Origin: Musa acuminata AAA Group | Taxonomy: Eukaryota; Streptophyta; Magnoliopsida; Zingiberales; Musaceae | DNA length: 64,000 nt | Assembly: GCF_036884655.1 (NCBI RefSeq) | Contig: NC_088356.1 | Location: 12,304,501-12,368,500, forward strand | Direction of reading: 5' to 3' | Part shown: positions 48,101-60,531 of the stretch, in pieces | Layout of the letters: every line of letters starts with the position of its first letter | Numbering within the stretch: the stretch's first letter is position 1 | Program-made: the position numbers and the translations under genes | The notes under the pieces: generated by a model | Databases searched by the model: none | The model's input: only the letters and a program-made list of their open reading frames with translations | Told to the model about the DNA's origin: nothing

Positions 48101-50797
48101 TGTTTAAATATTATCATATATTAAACATGATCCTTTATAATATTTTATCATACTACTTCTTGAATGCATGCATGAATGAATGGAAGAAAGTAAATGAATG
48201 ATCATGATTGTTTATGTATATCTATTGAGAACAAGTAGGACAATTCTCTTCAAGGATTAATAGATTATCATATATGATGGTTAAGTAGTTTTTTTATTCG
48301 TTATTAGGAGGAACATGATGACAGATACCACTCCATCCATTATTAGGAGCGTAAAATGAGTTATCTTTATTCGCTTTTGGGATGTATCGCATATAACTAA
48401 TTTATGACTTTATTTACAACATAAAAATTATTATTATTTTTTTATACATGAGTTTCATAGTAAATTAATATATTATTATTTTATATTAAATTATTGATAT
48501 ATATATATATATATATTTTATTAGCATTGAAATTTAATTTTATGGATTTTCAAACATTCCCACCCTAAAAAAAAAACTTATGAATTTTTATCCTATATTT
48601 ATTCTCAGGATAACCTAATAGATCTACTATCCTGTGGAAAAGATTTTTTTCATTACTTGTGATTCTATCGAAAAGATATAATTTTTAATTAAAAATATTT
48701 AATTATATAAAAATAAAAATTCAAATTTAAAATTAAAAGTATATAAATTATAAATAATAAGATGATAATTTATTATTTTTTTATAAATCTGAGATGATAA
48801 TTAAAAAGTCAATCGGGGCCCATTTGGTTGGAGCTGTCTCATATCTAACATTCTTCCCATCTAAGTGTTTTTGAATCAGGTATGTTTATCTGAGGGGAAT
48901 CAGATGAGATAAAGTTGTCAGTATCTTTAATGTTCAGAAATATAGAATCATAAGATAAAAGTTATTTCGAAGTTTGCTTTATAGAATTTGTAGGTTGATT
49001 ATGTTCTTTAATCATTAAGGTTTCTTCTCTCCTACTCTAAACCCACCTATTCTAATATTAAGTTAAGCCACACCCCATTTCATGCGATATAAATAAATAA
49101 TCACAAGAACTTTTCTTTGATTTGTTAGGTGGGGAGGTAACTTCCAACTCCATTCATTTATATCTCGACTGAATCTAAAATGACTTGAACCTTACTCGAC
49201 ATCATTTACTCATCTAAACCTAACTCATTCCAAACAAGTTTTCGAGCAGGCAGACAGGTTCAGAACGAGGACTGTCGTCTACTCGAGGTTGGCCTTTAAA
49301 CGGACTCCCCATTGTCTTGTCTTCATGCTTTGAGATATTCGATGAGCAAATTGGACCAGCAGAACTTGGCACAGAGAAACAGATAAATAGAATGCGACTC
49401 AACTCACCCCTTGATGAAAAGTCTGGCTGTCAAAATCTTTCTTTAGGAGCACGAGTGGTGATGGGTTGAATCAGCTTAAACACTATCTTAATTGGCAGAG
49501 GAGAATAATAGTATTATTAGTTATGAGCCTGTGATGCTGCTCCTGCGGTACAATTAGGAAGAAAACGAAGCTTAAGCCTGTATATGTATATTTCCATTGA
49601 TCTACGAATGTATGGCTTTAAAGTCAACAGATATATCTTGTCACCATCTTGAGCTCATTTGGGAAGTAAGATAAGATAAGCTCAACCAGCAAAAGTGTTG
49701 GCATCAGAAAAAGTGGTGAGTGGAAGTTGAAGTGATGGCCAAGTAAATATCAGGAGAAAACCCTAAAATTGTTACTGAATTCCTAATATACCTCACGTAC
49801 ATGCCTGCCTTATAAATTTGTCCATAATCTATTATAAATATTTATAATATATTATATGGAGCAATGTCTAGCATATGATCTTATAATATAATATTTCTTA
49901 AAAACTAATTTATATCTATTAAATATTAAACATAAAATAAAAATAATATTTTTGATAATAAAAGAAATAAAATAACATGCATGTAGAGTGATATCGCCAA
50001 TAGCCACTATAGTAATTTTTACTTCATTGCTCGGGTTCATATCGTCTTTTGTCAATCTCCTATGTTTTGTCAGAAACTATAACAAATTATAGATATAATA
50101 AATATCATCGATATTTAATATCAATATGTTATCATAAGAATCTAACAAATGGAAACTGAATGTACTGAAAAGTTTCTCCAAGCTACTGTTTTACTTTTTT
50201 TACAAAACAAATGGATGTTAGAGGATTTGACACGAAATAATAATAATTCTAATATAGGTTTTTATTATTATATTATATTATCGAGGTATTTCTCCCCCCC
50301 CTTTTTTTTTTTGTTCCCTTCTCCCATATCGATCGTCTTGTTTAATTTTTTGATCAAATAACCAAATATATCGTATGTCAATGTTTTGATATCATATCGA
50401 TCTTGCTAGTGAAACACGTTGACATGACATGCATTAGTAGCGGCAATAATAAGAAAACTAATAGAGGATCATATTTACTATAACCAATTATTCCAAGTTC
50501 AATTGCTGGTGTTACGTTTGGGGATTCGATGCTACTATTTCCCAAATAATCGTGACATAATAATTTAAAATATTTTATATTTACCTGTGTTTATTATGGA
50601 TGTTTTCGTAGATCGAGGGATGCCCACTGTTCCAATCGCCCAGATGAACTGCATGTGGTGCACATTTACTTTGCTGGAGCACCGAAAAGATCATGGCATC
50701 AGATGCAGTTAATCTTTTGACAATGTGAGCGATTCCTTCCAGCAAATGTATACATTTTATCCTCCTAGATTTTGATCCCTGCATAATCAATCTTGAT

Positions 50798-50865
<68 letters not shown>

Positions 50866-51785
50866 GATGCATCGATCCGAGATGTGTCCAATTTGTCTGA
50901 ACCCAATCTGAATCTAAAGGTCCGATCGGATCGAATTGCTGACCGGAAACACGGCCATCGATTGCTTCTGTTAAAGATGGCTTGGGATTCTCTCTTTCCA
51001 CATCCATCCATTCATGTTGTTAGCAAAAGATGCTTTCGATGCCATCAAGAGAGAAAAGAGATGGAAAAAACATTTTTACGCACTAAAGCATCTCAATGCC
51101 CAACAGGTTTGTACCTGCTAAAAAATATTTGTTTTAGATACTATATGTGATATATTTTTAGGAATGGAAACATGTTTAATAAGCACCCACACACACACAC
51201 ACCACCCCAAACCCAAAGGCGGAGGAGGATAGAGGGGGAGGTCACAGTGGACAAATAAAAGAGCAAGGCAAGAAAAAGAAGGCCTCCTTCCTCCCCACCT
51301 GTTCACCTCCTCTCCTTTTTCCCTCACCATTAATTTGGTTGCCCAATGGACTCCTCCTTCCGATTGGATTGTACAGATTCCAACCTACACACCCATCCCA
51401 CCTTGTAAAATTTCCCCTTTTCCTCTCCATCCTTCCATTTACTCTCCACCTCTGTCCTCCTTCTTTCCTCCCTTTCCCCTCCTCCCCCCCCCCCCCCCAC
51501 CTCTCTCTCTCTTTCTTTGGTCTTCTGGACTGAATAGAAGAATTCTGGAACTTTATGCTGGTGGTGGCTATTGAAAAGGGGGGTTGTACTTTGGTTTTAC
51601 TATGTCCGGAGTCTTTTGAGGACTCTCAGTGATATTGGTTTGGGGACTGCAAGAAGATGCCATGGAACTCTCTTTAATTTAGCATAAATTCTCACATAAA
51701 GAACAGTTTTTTCCCCCTCCTCTCTTTCTTTTTCCTGTGTTGATTTTTATTGGGATCTAAAGGGAAGGGGAAACAAGGGTTACGA
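45153..51785. other. Long AT-rich intergenic region
   Basis: It begins with the NDPK1 promoter and ends with the promoter and 5' UTR of the GATA gene. 46480-48800 is extremely AT-rich with only short degenerate repeats (for example a TACTATACGATATAATCTAATTT pair near 47550-47612 and a TATCATATATTAAACATGATC pair near 48070-48132). No protein-coding gene is recognisable. Just before the GATA start lie a C-run near 51484-51499 and CT tracts, plausible 5' UTR features. A (TA)30 tract lies at 50800-50859. Confidence 0.55.
50800..50859. repeat. (TA)30 microsatellite
   Basis: Perfect dinucleotide run about 0.9 kb upstream of the GATA26-type start codon. Confidence 0.95.
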
Positions 51786-54700
51786 ATGGGAAAGCAAGGA
51801 CCTTGCCACCATTGTGGAGTTACAAGTGAGCTCTTGTTCATGTTCATGAGCTATTGTGGATCTTTGCCTTGCCTCTCTGATTTCTTTCGTCCTTCTCTCT
51901 TTCGTTATTTTGGTTTATTCTTTTTTCATGGTTTAATTTCTTAGAATTAACAATTTGTTCCAGGACAGAAGTCTAATTACGCTTTCATGATTGTTATCTT
52001 CTGGTTATTGTTCTCATTAATTTGCTTGCCTTCGGATCCCAGGCCGGAAAAATATTAAAGGCATTCTGTGATGCAGACGCTTCTTGTTATCGTTCTGAAT
52101 CAATGGGTTATTGGCGTGTTTTTTTCTCTTCTGTTGTTCCGTTTGCATGTTCTTCTTGGTCCGTGCTTTGCTTAGTTAGGTGGTGGAAAGATTGACTTCG
52201 TCGTATGTGACATTACCAGAATCTACTTATAGTCCGTGCTTCATTCTATTTCATTTTGCCTTCATATTTATGATCTGAAAACCTCAGATAAGACCTGCTT
52301 ATCTTTGTAGTTTCTGTTGTCTCGCTATCACTTGCAAAATATTTGTCCCGGATTAAAGGAGTTGAAGCAGTGACTGTGAGACATTTTAGAGAAATTCCAG
52401 TGATCTGCAACAAGAATAAAAAATTTGCAGAGGCCTTGATTTTCCTTCTGCCTGTCTCGGTAGTCAGTAAAAAGAGAAATCGACATCCACTTGTTTGGAG
52501 TGATTTTCTTTGGAGATCCACCTGTCCCTAGATTGGGAATCCATGGAAAATTTGAACTTAGAACGAAAGTATGTTTGTGTTATGTTTGATCTGATGAAAT
52601 TGGTTTCCTTTTCTGTTGATCATGTAGGCTTCACAATGAAGTGTTTAATCGCTGACTATTATTGGGAGATTCAATATCATGCTATTGGGGCCTGCTGCTT
52701 TCTTATAGGACTCATTCCTCATGTACATTCTAATTTCGGATGTATCCTAAAACGAAATTTGAATTACATATTTCCATTAATTCTCAACTTTGAGAGAATG
52801 TAATTTTAAGGAGAAAAACTAGCAAGGATCTTTTGGGAGAGCTGGTGTATTTCTAGGTTTACATTTACATTCCACACTCATCTCCGATGATTTTGTCTCA
52901 TGTAGTTTTTACCTCTTGGAACGCCAGTTTTCTTGACCTCAAAGCTTTTTTACTTGGACTAATTCTTATTCCATTGTTAGAATGTTCTTTGATGCTCCCA
53001 GCCATACTATATTTTCACTGCTCACTTATAAAAGTTTCATTCGTGACTTACAAGCATTTGCTTATTTCCAGTAGCAAATCATATTCATTGTTCCATTCTC
53101 TTGTTATCTTTACCTTTCTCTAGAGCACCCAGCATCAGGAGTTGTTTTTAGAATTTCAGGTCGATAGTGATGTGTCAATTGGTATTATCTATGTGGTTTT
53201 TGTTATGCTTCTTCTTTAATAAGTCTTGGTTTTGTGTCAGATAATCAAGTCGTGCCATGTTGGTCCATATGGAATATGGATTATAAGAGACATTCCATAT
53301 AAGTTATAAAAGATACTCATTGGTTAACAAAAATATCTGTTCTTAATTATTGTTTAAGCATTATCCAAAAAAGAGACAATAGAAAATGGGAATCTGGAGA
53401 CAATCCAAAGGAGATGGGCTTAGATGGTACCTATAGATTAGGCTGAGGAGGTCATCATTTAAAAAGGGTTTATCACATTGGTTATGGTTTTATTGTATCA
53501 TTGTGTTCTAATTCTGATCAAACTGCTTAGGTATATAGTACATTATGCTGCTTGCACAAGAGTTTGGCTTTTGAAAGGACAGGATGCAACATGATTCAAA
53601 AGTTCCTACTTTTGTTACTCTTGAAGTTTCCTATGTCCTTTTGTGGACATGAAAGACTTGGTTTTTGTTCATTTAGTAACACAATGATTTTACACACTTT
53701 CATTCATAAGCTTATTACATTTTTCTTCCTTGTTTTCTCTTTTGCTCATTTAAAAGGCTATAATTGTTTCAGTTAAGGAATTACGTTTGTGTGCCACTAT
53801 TCTATTTGACATATATAAACTACAAGACCTGTGTTTTCTATGCAATCATACGGTATCTGAAGCTAAATGTTGAATAGGTACCCCTCTCTGGCGGAATGGA
53901 CCACCTGAAAAGCCAGTTTTATGCAATGCATGTGGTTCCAGGTGGAGAACCAAGGGTTCATTGACAAACTATGTACCACTGCATGCTCGTGAAGTTTTTG
54001 ATTCGGATGAGTTAAAAGTTCCAAAAATCAAAAGTGTCCCCATCAAACCGAAAAATGAGAAGTTGCAAAAGATACAACAAGGCAATCATAAATTGGAAAG
54101 TGAATGTGAAATGCAGTATTGTGACCAGAACTTCCACAAGATTGTAGAGGGAGATATAAGCAATCGATCCAGCTCTGGGTCAGCCATTTCAGGTTCAGAC
54201 AGCTGTTTACATTTTGGCACCAATGATGCAAGTGACCTAACAGGTTATTATTGTTTTTGTTTATCAGACACCTTAGACTTGTTTGAGGAGATCTCAGAAA
54301 CACCTTATTATTTGAATGCCAGATTACATTGGTAGAGAATTTTGGAAAGAGTGATGTTGTTCTATTGACCTTGAGATATTCAAAGTCAGAATTTTAGACA
54401 TCACTTTTACTAATATTTTATTTACAATCACATATAATACCTTTTTTTATAGCTAAACTTGAGGTTCATCAGAGGTGTCAACTATATGTAGATGAGTTTT
54501 AGTTGATATGACATTTATTGTTCTGAATGTACCATCCATATAGTGACAAAACAGTGTGTGTGTGCATGTGTGTGTGTGTGTGTATATATGTATTTATGTA
54601 TTGACTAATCAGTCACCTAATTCATGTCATCTCTGATGCATTGCATTCCATGACAAAGAGTTGTCTTTTTTTTTCTTTGTATCATATTTTGACATCATAA

Positions 54701-57700
54701 ATCCCTTTCAGATGGTTGTGTGGCTAAGAAAATATTTTTTATCTTGAGAATTAAAGTGTTTTTACAATATTAATTATTTCTACTCTGATTTTTTTTTCCT
54801 TTAAAAATCTCAAGAAGTGATCTAATTACATTATGATAGTCCTTTTTTGATCATCAAGTTGTCCATTTAATTCCTTGGAAATGAGTCACCTCTTATATTA
54901 GCTGCAGATTAGCTGCTTAACCAAATTAGAACAATCAATTAGCATTGAATGAAAATAAACTGGTCAGAACCAGTGGGCACTTTTAACTTTGGAGTCAGTT
55001 ACTGATTCAGTATGTCGATTTATAAAGTGCATCCTTCTCCCTTCTGCATTTATAATGCTAGGTTTAAGTTATTAAGCATATTTGATATTTTAAGGAAATA
55101 GACTCACATATTCAAGTGGTACACGAAGATGAACTTGGATGCCCCAAGTTCAACTACACTGGGTTATGAATTTTTGAAATGTTTTATCTTTCTTCTAATG
55201 CTATTATGTGTTGAGGATATTATGCCTGTATACTTTTGACATTCGAGTGACTAATTGCAACTTGCTGATAAACATGAAAATATTGTTCATTTGTAGATCT
55301 GAGTGATCATAATATGGTGGTTCAGCCATTTTACAGCTAATAAATGATAAAATTTTGGATCAGCTATGATTTAACCCAGTTTTCGTTTACCGATGAATAT
55401 ATAACGCAGCAGACATGGTTGATCTACTGTGGGCAGGGATCTCAAGTATATTAATTGGTGAGGTCAACAATTTAAATCTCAGACCACTACCAACTTTGGC
55501 AACCAGTTGGACCAGTAAAATTCTACTCTACCGTGACAGTTATACCAATTTATCAAGTCTGGTTGAGAAAAAAAAAAAAAAAAAAAAATATCGACTGGTG
55601 CCAACCTATATGGTCCAATACAGGTCCTTGGTTGGACTAGTAAGTATCGATTTGAACCTCCCCATAGGCCTGTAGAACCGAAAGTTGATTCCTTAGATGA
55701 GGGCCTGAGGCTGACATTTTCTTGTCTTTACTTCTTTCACCTCTTGATATGGTTAGATCACATCCGTCTTTATGTTATGTAGTGAGTCAACTTTCATTCA
55801 AGATGACTGAGGTGGTCAAGTCCAACACCTTGTGGTGGCATTGGCTGTCCTTCAATAAAAGACCATCTAGAAATAAGTCAAAGAAACATTAGGACGAAGT
55901 GAATGATTGGGTAATATTGCTGTTCAAACCTTCTAGTGAAATTTGTCAAAGTTTCTTTTTGTAAATTTTGCTGAGTTTCTTATAATAGCTAGCTTCCCTG
56001 CACATTCCTTCTTGAAGTGAACGTACTTGGTTTGGAAGCTAAAGTTCAAGTTTTGACTATCATAAGTTCACAGTATGCATCTTATTCCAAGCTTGATTTT
56101 TTATACTAGTTTTGTCTGTGTTACTGTAATTGCTCCCATCATTTTTATATAATGTGTGGTGAGATATATGTGGACACTGAATTGCTTTAGTCACATGAGA
56201 ATTTGGGAACATTCAAATTGATTGACAACAACAAAGGATCAAATTTAACTTTCAGTTTCCACCGTTGCAAGCCTCTTACTTGTTGATGCTATATTAGGCA
56301 CTCACTCACCATGCATTGTCATTCAGTAATTTTTCTGTTTGTTTTTCAGGTTCAGTGCAGTCAAACGTATGTGATTCAATAGCACCATCTAAGAAGATAT
56401 TTATGACTCGTCCTAAACTTTCTGTAGAAAAGCTCACAAAGGACCTATATTCCATTTTGCATGAAGAACAAGCTTCTAATCTGTCCAGATCCTCAGAAGA
56501 TGATCTACTTTATGAAAGTGGAACTGCACTTGGATCTTTTGAGATCGGGTATGGAGGTGTACTCATTAAACATCCAAATTCAGAATCAGTAGACGAGGAA
56601 TCAGAAGCTAGCTCATTTCCAGTAGATAAATCATACATTATGAATGAAGGTTATTCAGGTTTGTCATACTTTCCTGTAAATATTGAAAGCAAAGGCACAA
56701 GTCTTCTAAATTCTGGTACTGACACAATGAAATCTACAACAGAAATGGCCCAAGACAGTGCCAAAAGGTACTTTCTTGCTTGCAGAACAACAAGACAATG
56801 ATATATGCTTATCTCTGAACAATGCATTTTAGGCTTGAATTAACTGGATTTTGAAATTTCATGCTTTGTCTGTCTTTGCCAGGGTTAAAATTTCGACTGA
56901 AAAGTTAAATATCCTGCAAGATAGAGTTTCTTCCCTAAGTTCTGCAGACTTGAATGTAAGAATGTGGTTCTTTATGTCTTTTAATGGGGTGCCTCATAGT
57001 ATGTTATGTCTCTTGTGACATTCTACACTGCTGAGATCTGATTGGACCATTTTACCTTTGTAGGTTATCATTAACTTTGAGAGTTTCATGAAATATCTGA
57101 CACATGACGAACAGCAATTGTTGATGAAATATCTACCATCTATAGACAATGTCAAACCTCCTGAAAGGTCTGTTGAATTCATGCTTATGGCTTTATTATT
57201 TTAGCGAGGTAAAGTTGCTCTTCAGTTTTCATACCATCTTGTTATTGACGTGGCAGCCTCAAAAGCATGTTTACCAGTCCCCAGTTCTTGGAGACATTAT
57301 CTTACTTCCAGCAACTGCTTCAAGAAGGAACTTTTGATCTCTCCATGTCCGTAGCAGATGCTGAACAGCGTAGGACTTTAAATAGGCTTGTGTCACTAAA
57401 TTGTACAAAGTTTCAGTGGTTAGACCAGTGTCAGAAAGTAAAGGTAAAACGAATTATCCATACGAGTACAAAGCTGCTGAGAATTTAGTATGACTCAAAT
57501 ATTTGAGTCTTAAAGACTGACATGGTTTGTTCTGACTGATATTTCACCTTAATTGCTGTAGGATGCACCCTCTAAGAAGATAAAAGGAGGAAATGGAATA
57601 TCAAGCAGACAAAGACTTCCTGGTCTTTCCATTTCAGCATCCCTAAAAAGGCATCATGACAGGCAAAATCAGAGTTATTCAGGTTTGGTTCTTTGATGTT

Positions 57701-58350
57701 TTTGCTGAAAAGAAAAACCATGTTGGAATGGTGAACATCATTTTGCTTATGCATTTTAGTCTCATACCTGGAGTATCTTCTGTTTGTACTTGGAAATTTT
57801 CACTTACATGATTAACACTCTTAAAAAAGCTTTAGTTTATCAAACCGCTGGACAAATTACAGTTCTTTGCTAAGACTAGTTCGAGGCATATATGTGTAAA
57901 AAAAGGGTCATGGTGAACTAAACAATGAACTTGTCTCTCTCAGTATAATTGATGGTTGTCCTCTCAATTTCAGGGATGAAAAGCACCATGAGAAGCCCTA
58001 AAAGAGTGTGCAGATCAGGGTGCACAAATCCTCCTTCAAGATGTTTTACTCGGCCAAATTCTAGTTTAATTACCAGAGAAGCTGGTGACATGGGGGACTT
58101 TGTCGACCATGAAGGTGCATGCTTCAGCCCGAGAAGAATTTTTGCATCCCCTCCCGATAGGAGCTCCATGCAGTTCATTGCTGACAGTTCTGAAGGTGAT
58201 GTGCTTCTGGATGTGCCTTCTGGTGTATCATTTCCTGAAGCAGAACTCTTGTACGATCCATGGGAACAGAAAACAAGCCAAATTGGTTCGCCAACAATGA
58301 GTGGAGTGGAAGCTTCTGTTCTCCCATCTTCGAGTTTCGCCAATAAATAG
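51786..58350 (+). CDS. GATA26: GATA26/27-type protein: GATA zinc finger plus C-terminal DEUBAD-like region
   Basis: Nuclear, presumably chromatin-linked factor of 561 residues. Exons: 51786-51825, 53878-54243, 56350-56767, 56883-56955, 57064-57167, 57257-57443, 57562-57682 and 57974-58350, all in phase with GT-AG ends. The GATA finger is at the extreme N terminus: C7-X2-C10-X18-C29-X2-C32, with TPLWRNGPPEKPVLCNACGSRWR. The finger is interrupted after 13 codons by a 2-kb intron. The middle is Ser-rich and unstructured. About 300-395 holds the conserved block with NFESFMKYLTHDEQQLLMKYLP, KSMFTSPQFLETLSYFQQLL and LNRLVSLNCTKFQWLD, the DEUBAD/ASX-homology-like region found in GATA26/27 (in animals DEUBAD proteins bind BAP1-type deubiquitinases). 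A basic stretch follows (SKKIKGG, LKRHHDR, RSPKRV). Start choice: MGKQGPC is the family start. Confidence 0.92.
55390..55690. repeat. Degenerate GGTCCA/TACCAA dispersed repeat with an A21 run, in GATA intron 2
   Basis: Words such as TATCGACTGGTGCCAACC, GGTCCAATACAGG and AAGTATCGATTTGAACC resemble the repeats at 14.6 kb and 32.5 kb. A poly-A run at about 55568-55588 lies in its middle. Confidence 0.4.
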
Positions 58351-58842
58351 TCTTGAAAAGGCACTGATAACAGAGTAATGTGTAGCCAACTTGCTTACTT
58401 CCCTTTGGATATAACTGAAGGACCGGTGCCTGAATGATGAGTGTAACAGTCTTGCTCTTTCCCCCTTTGGGTATAACTGAAGTCTATGTTTTGGAGTATG
58501 CTGAGAACTGGCAATTGATTGACTTTTGTGCTGGCTTGGCCTTGTTTCTTTCTTGTATAGCTTGGCAAGATGGTTGTAACATAACTCGAGAGTAAAGGAG
58601 GAACATGTACAAACAGTAAAGGGGTGGAGTTGCAGAATTTATATGTATTGCCATTAAAATTCAGGAGTGCACTGTGCTTTGCGGCTGTTGGATGCACACA
58701 AAGTCAGTAGCGTTGGCTTGTGCGATCTACTCTTGCAATGTTTCTTGAAGCCGTTGAGATTGGTTGGTGTATGTACACAGGTGGTGTCGTTCTTTGTTGT
58801 TTACAAGATAACGTTTTCTCTTGTGCCTATGTAGTAGCGCGT
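58351..58842. other. GATA gene 3' UTR and flank
   Basis: About 490 bases after the stop codon with a small CTTTCCCCCTTTGGGTATAACTGAAG duplication-like pair near 58402 and 58457. No further gene is visible. Confidence 0.5.
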
Positions 58843-59293
58843 CTTCTAGTACGGGCCGAGTTTTTTTTTTTTTTTTTGACTCAGGCACCTTCAGAATCAT
58901 TCATCGTGACCCTCCATCGTAGCGAGTCCTCTAGCATAGGTTGAGTTTTCTTGACTCGTGCCTCGAGCGTCATTCGCCTTGATTCTCCGTCGTAGTGGGT
59001 CCTCTAGCGCAGGTTAAGTTTTGTTGACTCATATGCCTCGGGTGCCATTTGCCCTGACCCTTCGCTATAGCTGGTCTTCTAGCACGGCTCTAGTTTTTTT
59101 GATTTATGCGCCTTGGGTGTAATTTGGTTTGAGCCTCTATTGACTTGCGCGACTCAGCCACTATTAGCCCTAATCATTCACTTTGTCTCTTTTCTCCAGA
59201 GGAGTCCTCATCGGTCGAGGCGCGACTCAGCCACTATTAGCCCTAATCATTCACTTTGTCTCTTTTCTCCAGAGGAGTCCTCATCGGTCGAGG
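58843..59293 (+). repeat. Tandem array of ~73-bp units ending in a perfect 73-bp duplication
   Basis: About four diverged 70-80-bp units (core GTCCTCTAGC...GGTTGAGTTTTCTTGACTC...GCC) run from 58843 to about 59147. 59148-59220 and 59221-59293 are then identical to each other and share only the GACTCAGCC and GAGTCCTC words with the earlier units. The second identical copy ends at the base before an LTR start at 59294. Confidence 0.85.
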
Positions 59294-60476
59294 TGTTGAA
59301 TCTTAGATTTTGATGATGAAATCAATTAGTAAATTATTTGATCTAATCTATATGATGAGAAAAGTGTGTAGGATTAACTACGATAGCGATCAACGCATAA
59401 AACAAAATGAAGTGTCGAAGTCAAGATTGAAAATTCGTTGGGAGTTCGAGAGTTTGTCGGAAGTCTAAAGGTTCGTCGGAAGTGTCGTCGGAATTGGCCC
59501 ATAAGTAAAGGAGCTTGCCAAAGAAGCTCGTCGGAACTCACCAAGAAGATTATCGTGAAGTCCAAGAGCTTGCCGGGACTCCGTTGGAAGATTGTCGAGA
59601 GATCGTCGGAAGTCCGCTGGAAGATCGCTGGAAGAAACCTAGACTTACTGGACTTGTTTTGTTCAGTATATACCTTAAAAATCAAAGTTAGTATATAATT
59701 AGGGTTAGGATTGAGAGATAATCCTATTAACTCAGTTTGGGGCCAACTAGGCCTAAAACATGGCTAAGTTGGGCCAGATAGAAAGCCCACTCGGCCACTT
59801 GGAGCCTTGTCAAGCAGTGGCACCGCCTAGGGTGGGTAGTGGAACCGCTTGAGGCTCAGCCTCCCAAGAGGTCTGGGTGGTGATATCACTAGTAGTTAAT
59901 GCTGCCAAGCAATGGTACCGCCAGAGCCCAGTCTCGAGGCTTTGTCATGCGGTAGTACTGCTAGATTGGATGGTGGTACCATCCAATAATGACGGTGGTA
60001 CCGCCAGTACCCAAAAACCGGGAATATAACATTTTTTGGCTTTAATTTTGAAGCCAATTGAGAACTATAAATACCTCTTACTTCTCAGTTGGTAAAGCAG
60101 AGTGAGCCACATGTGAAAGTTCTATAAAGGGGTGATTGATCTTTGCCCTTCAAGAAAGATCAATAGTGGAAATCAGTGACCTCGTTGGAGGAGGTGTCGG
60201 TAGTGGATATAGGTTGGACGACCGAACCACTATAAAATTGACATGTTCTCTTCTTGGTGCGTACTTTATTTTTGCTATATTCTACTTTACTTTATTCCAA
60301 ACTGTCCAATCCCCTCATCTCTACTCACTTACAAACTTAATCGAGTCAAACGTCTTTTCAAAATGGTTTTCATCGAACTAAGAGTTTCATCGCATGAAGT
60401 TTTTCAAAATTATTTAAATTTATTATTTTATCTACTACACTAATTCACTCCTCCCTCTTAGTGTCGTTCTTGATCA
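59294..60476 (+). repeat. 5' LTR, about 1.18 kb
   Basis: Starts TGTTGAATCTTAG and ends TTGATCA, eight bases before the primer-binding site. TATAAATA at 60066-60073 is a plausible promoter. 59814-60005 holds seven near-palindromic boxes of the GGTGGTACCGCC type. Upstream of that, CGTCGGAAGT-like words (59450-59640) recur many times. Confidence 0.75.
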
Positions 60477-60483
60477 TAATAAT

Positions 60484-60495
60484 TGGTATTAGAGC
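60484..60495 (+). promoter_or_regulatory. Primer-binding site, one base off consensus
   Basis: TGGTATTAGAGC differs by one C-to-T change from the TGGTATCAGAGC site for initiator tRNA-Met used by plant copia elements. Confidence 0.8.
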
Positions 60496-60531
60496 GAGAT
60501 CACTCTCATTTTGGTTTGAAACCTAAGAGAG

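Noticed and set aside
55568..55588. A21 run as the tail of a SINE
   Set aside because: No RNA polymerase III A/B boxes precede it and the TACCAA-type repeat continues on both sides of the run.
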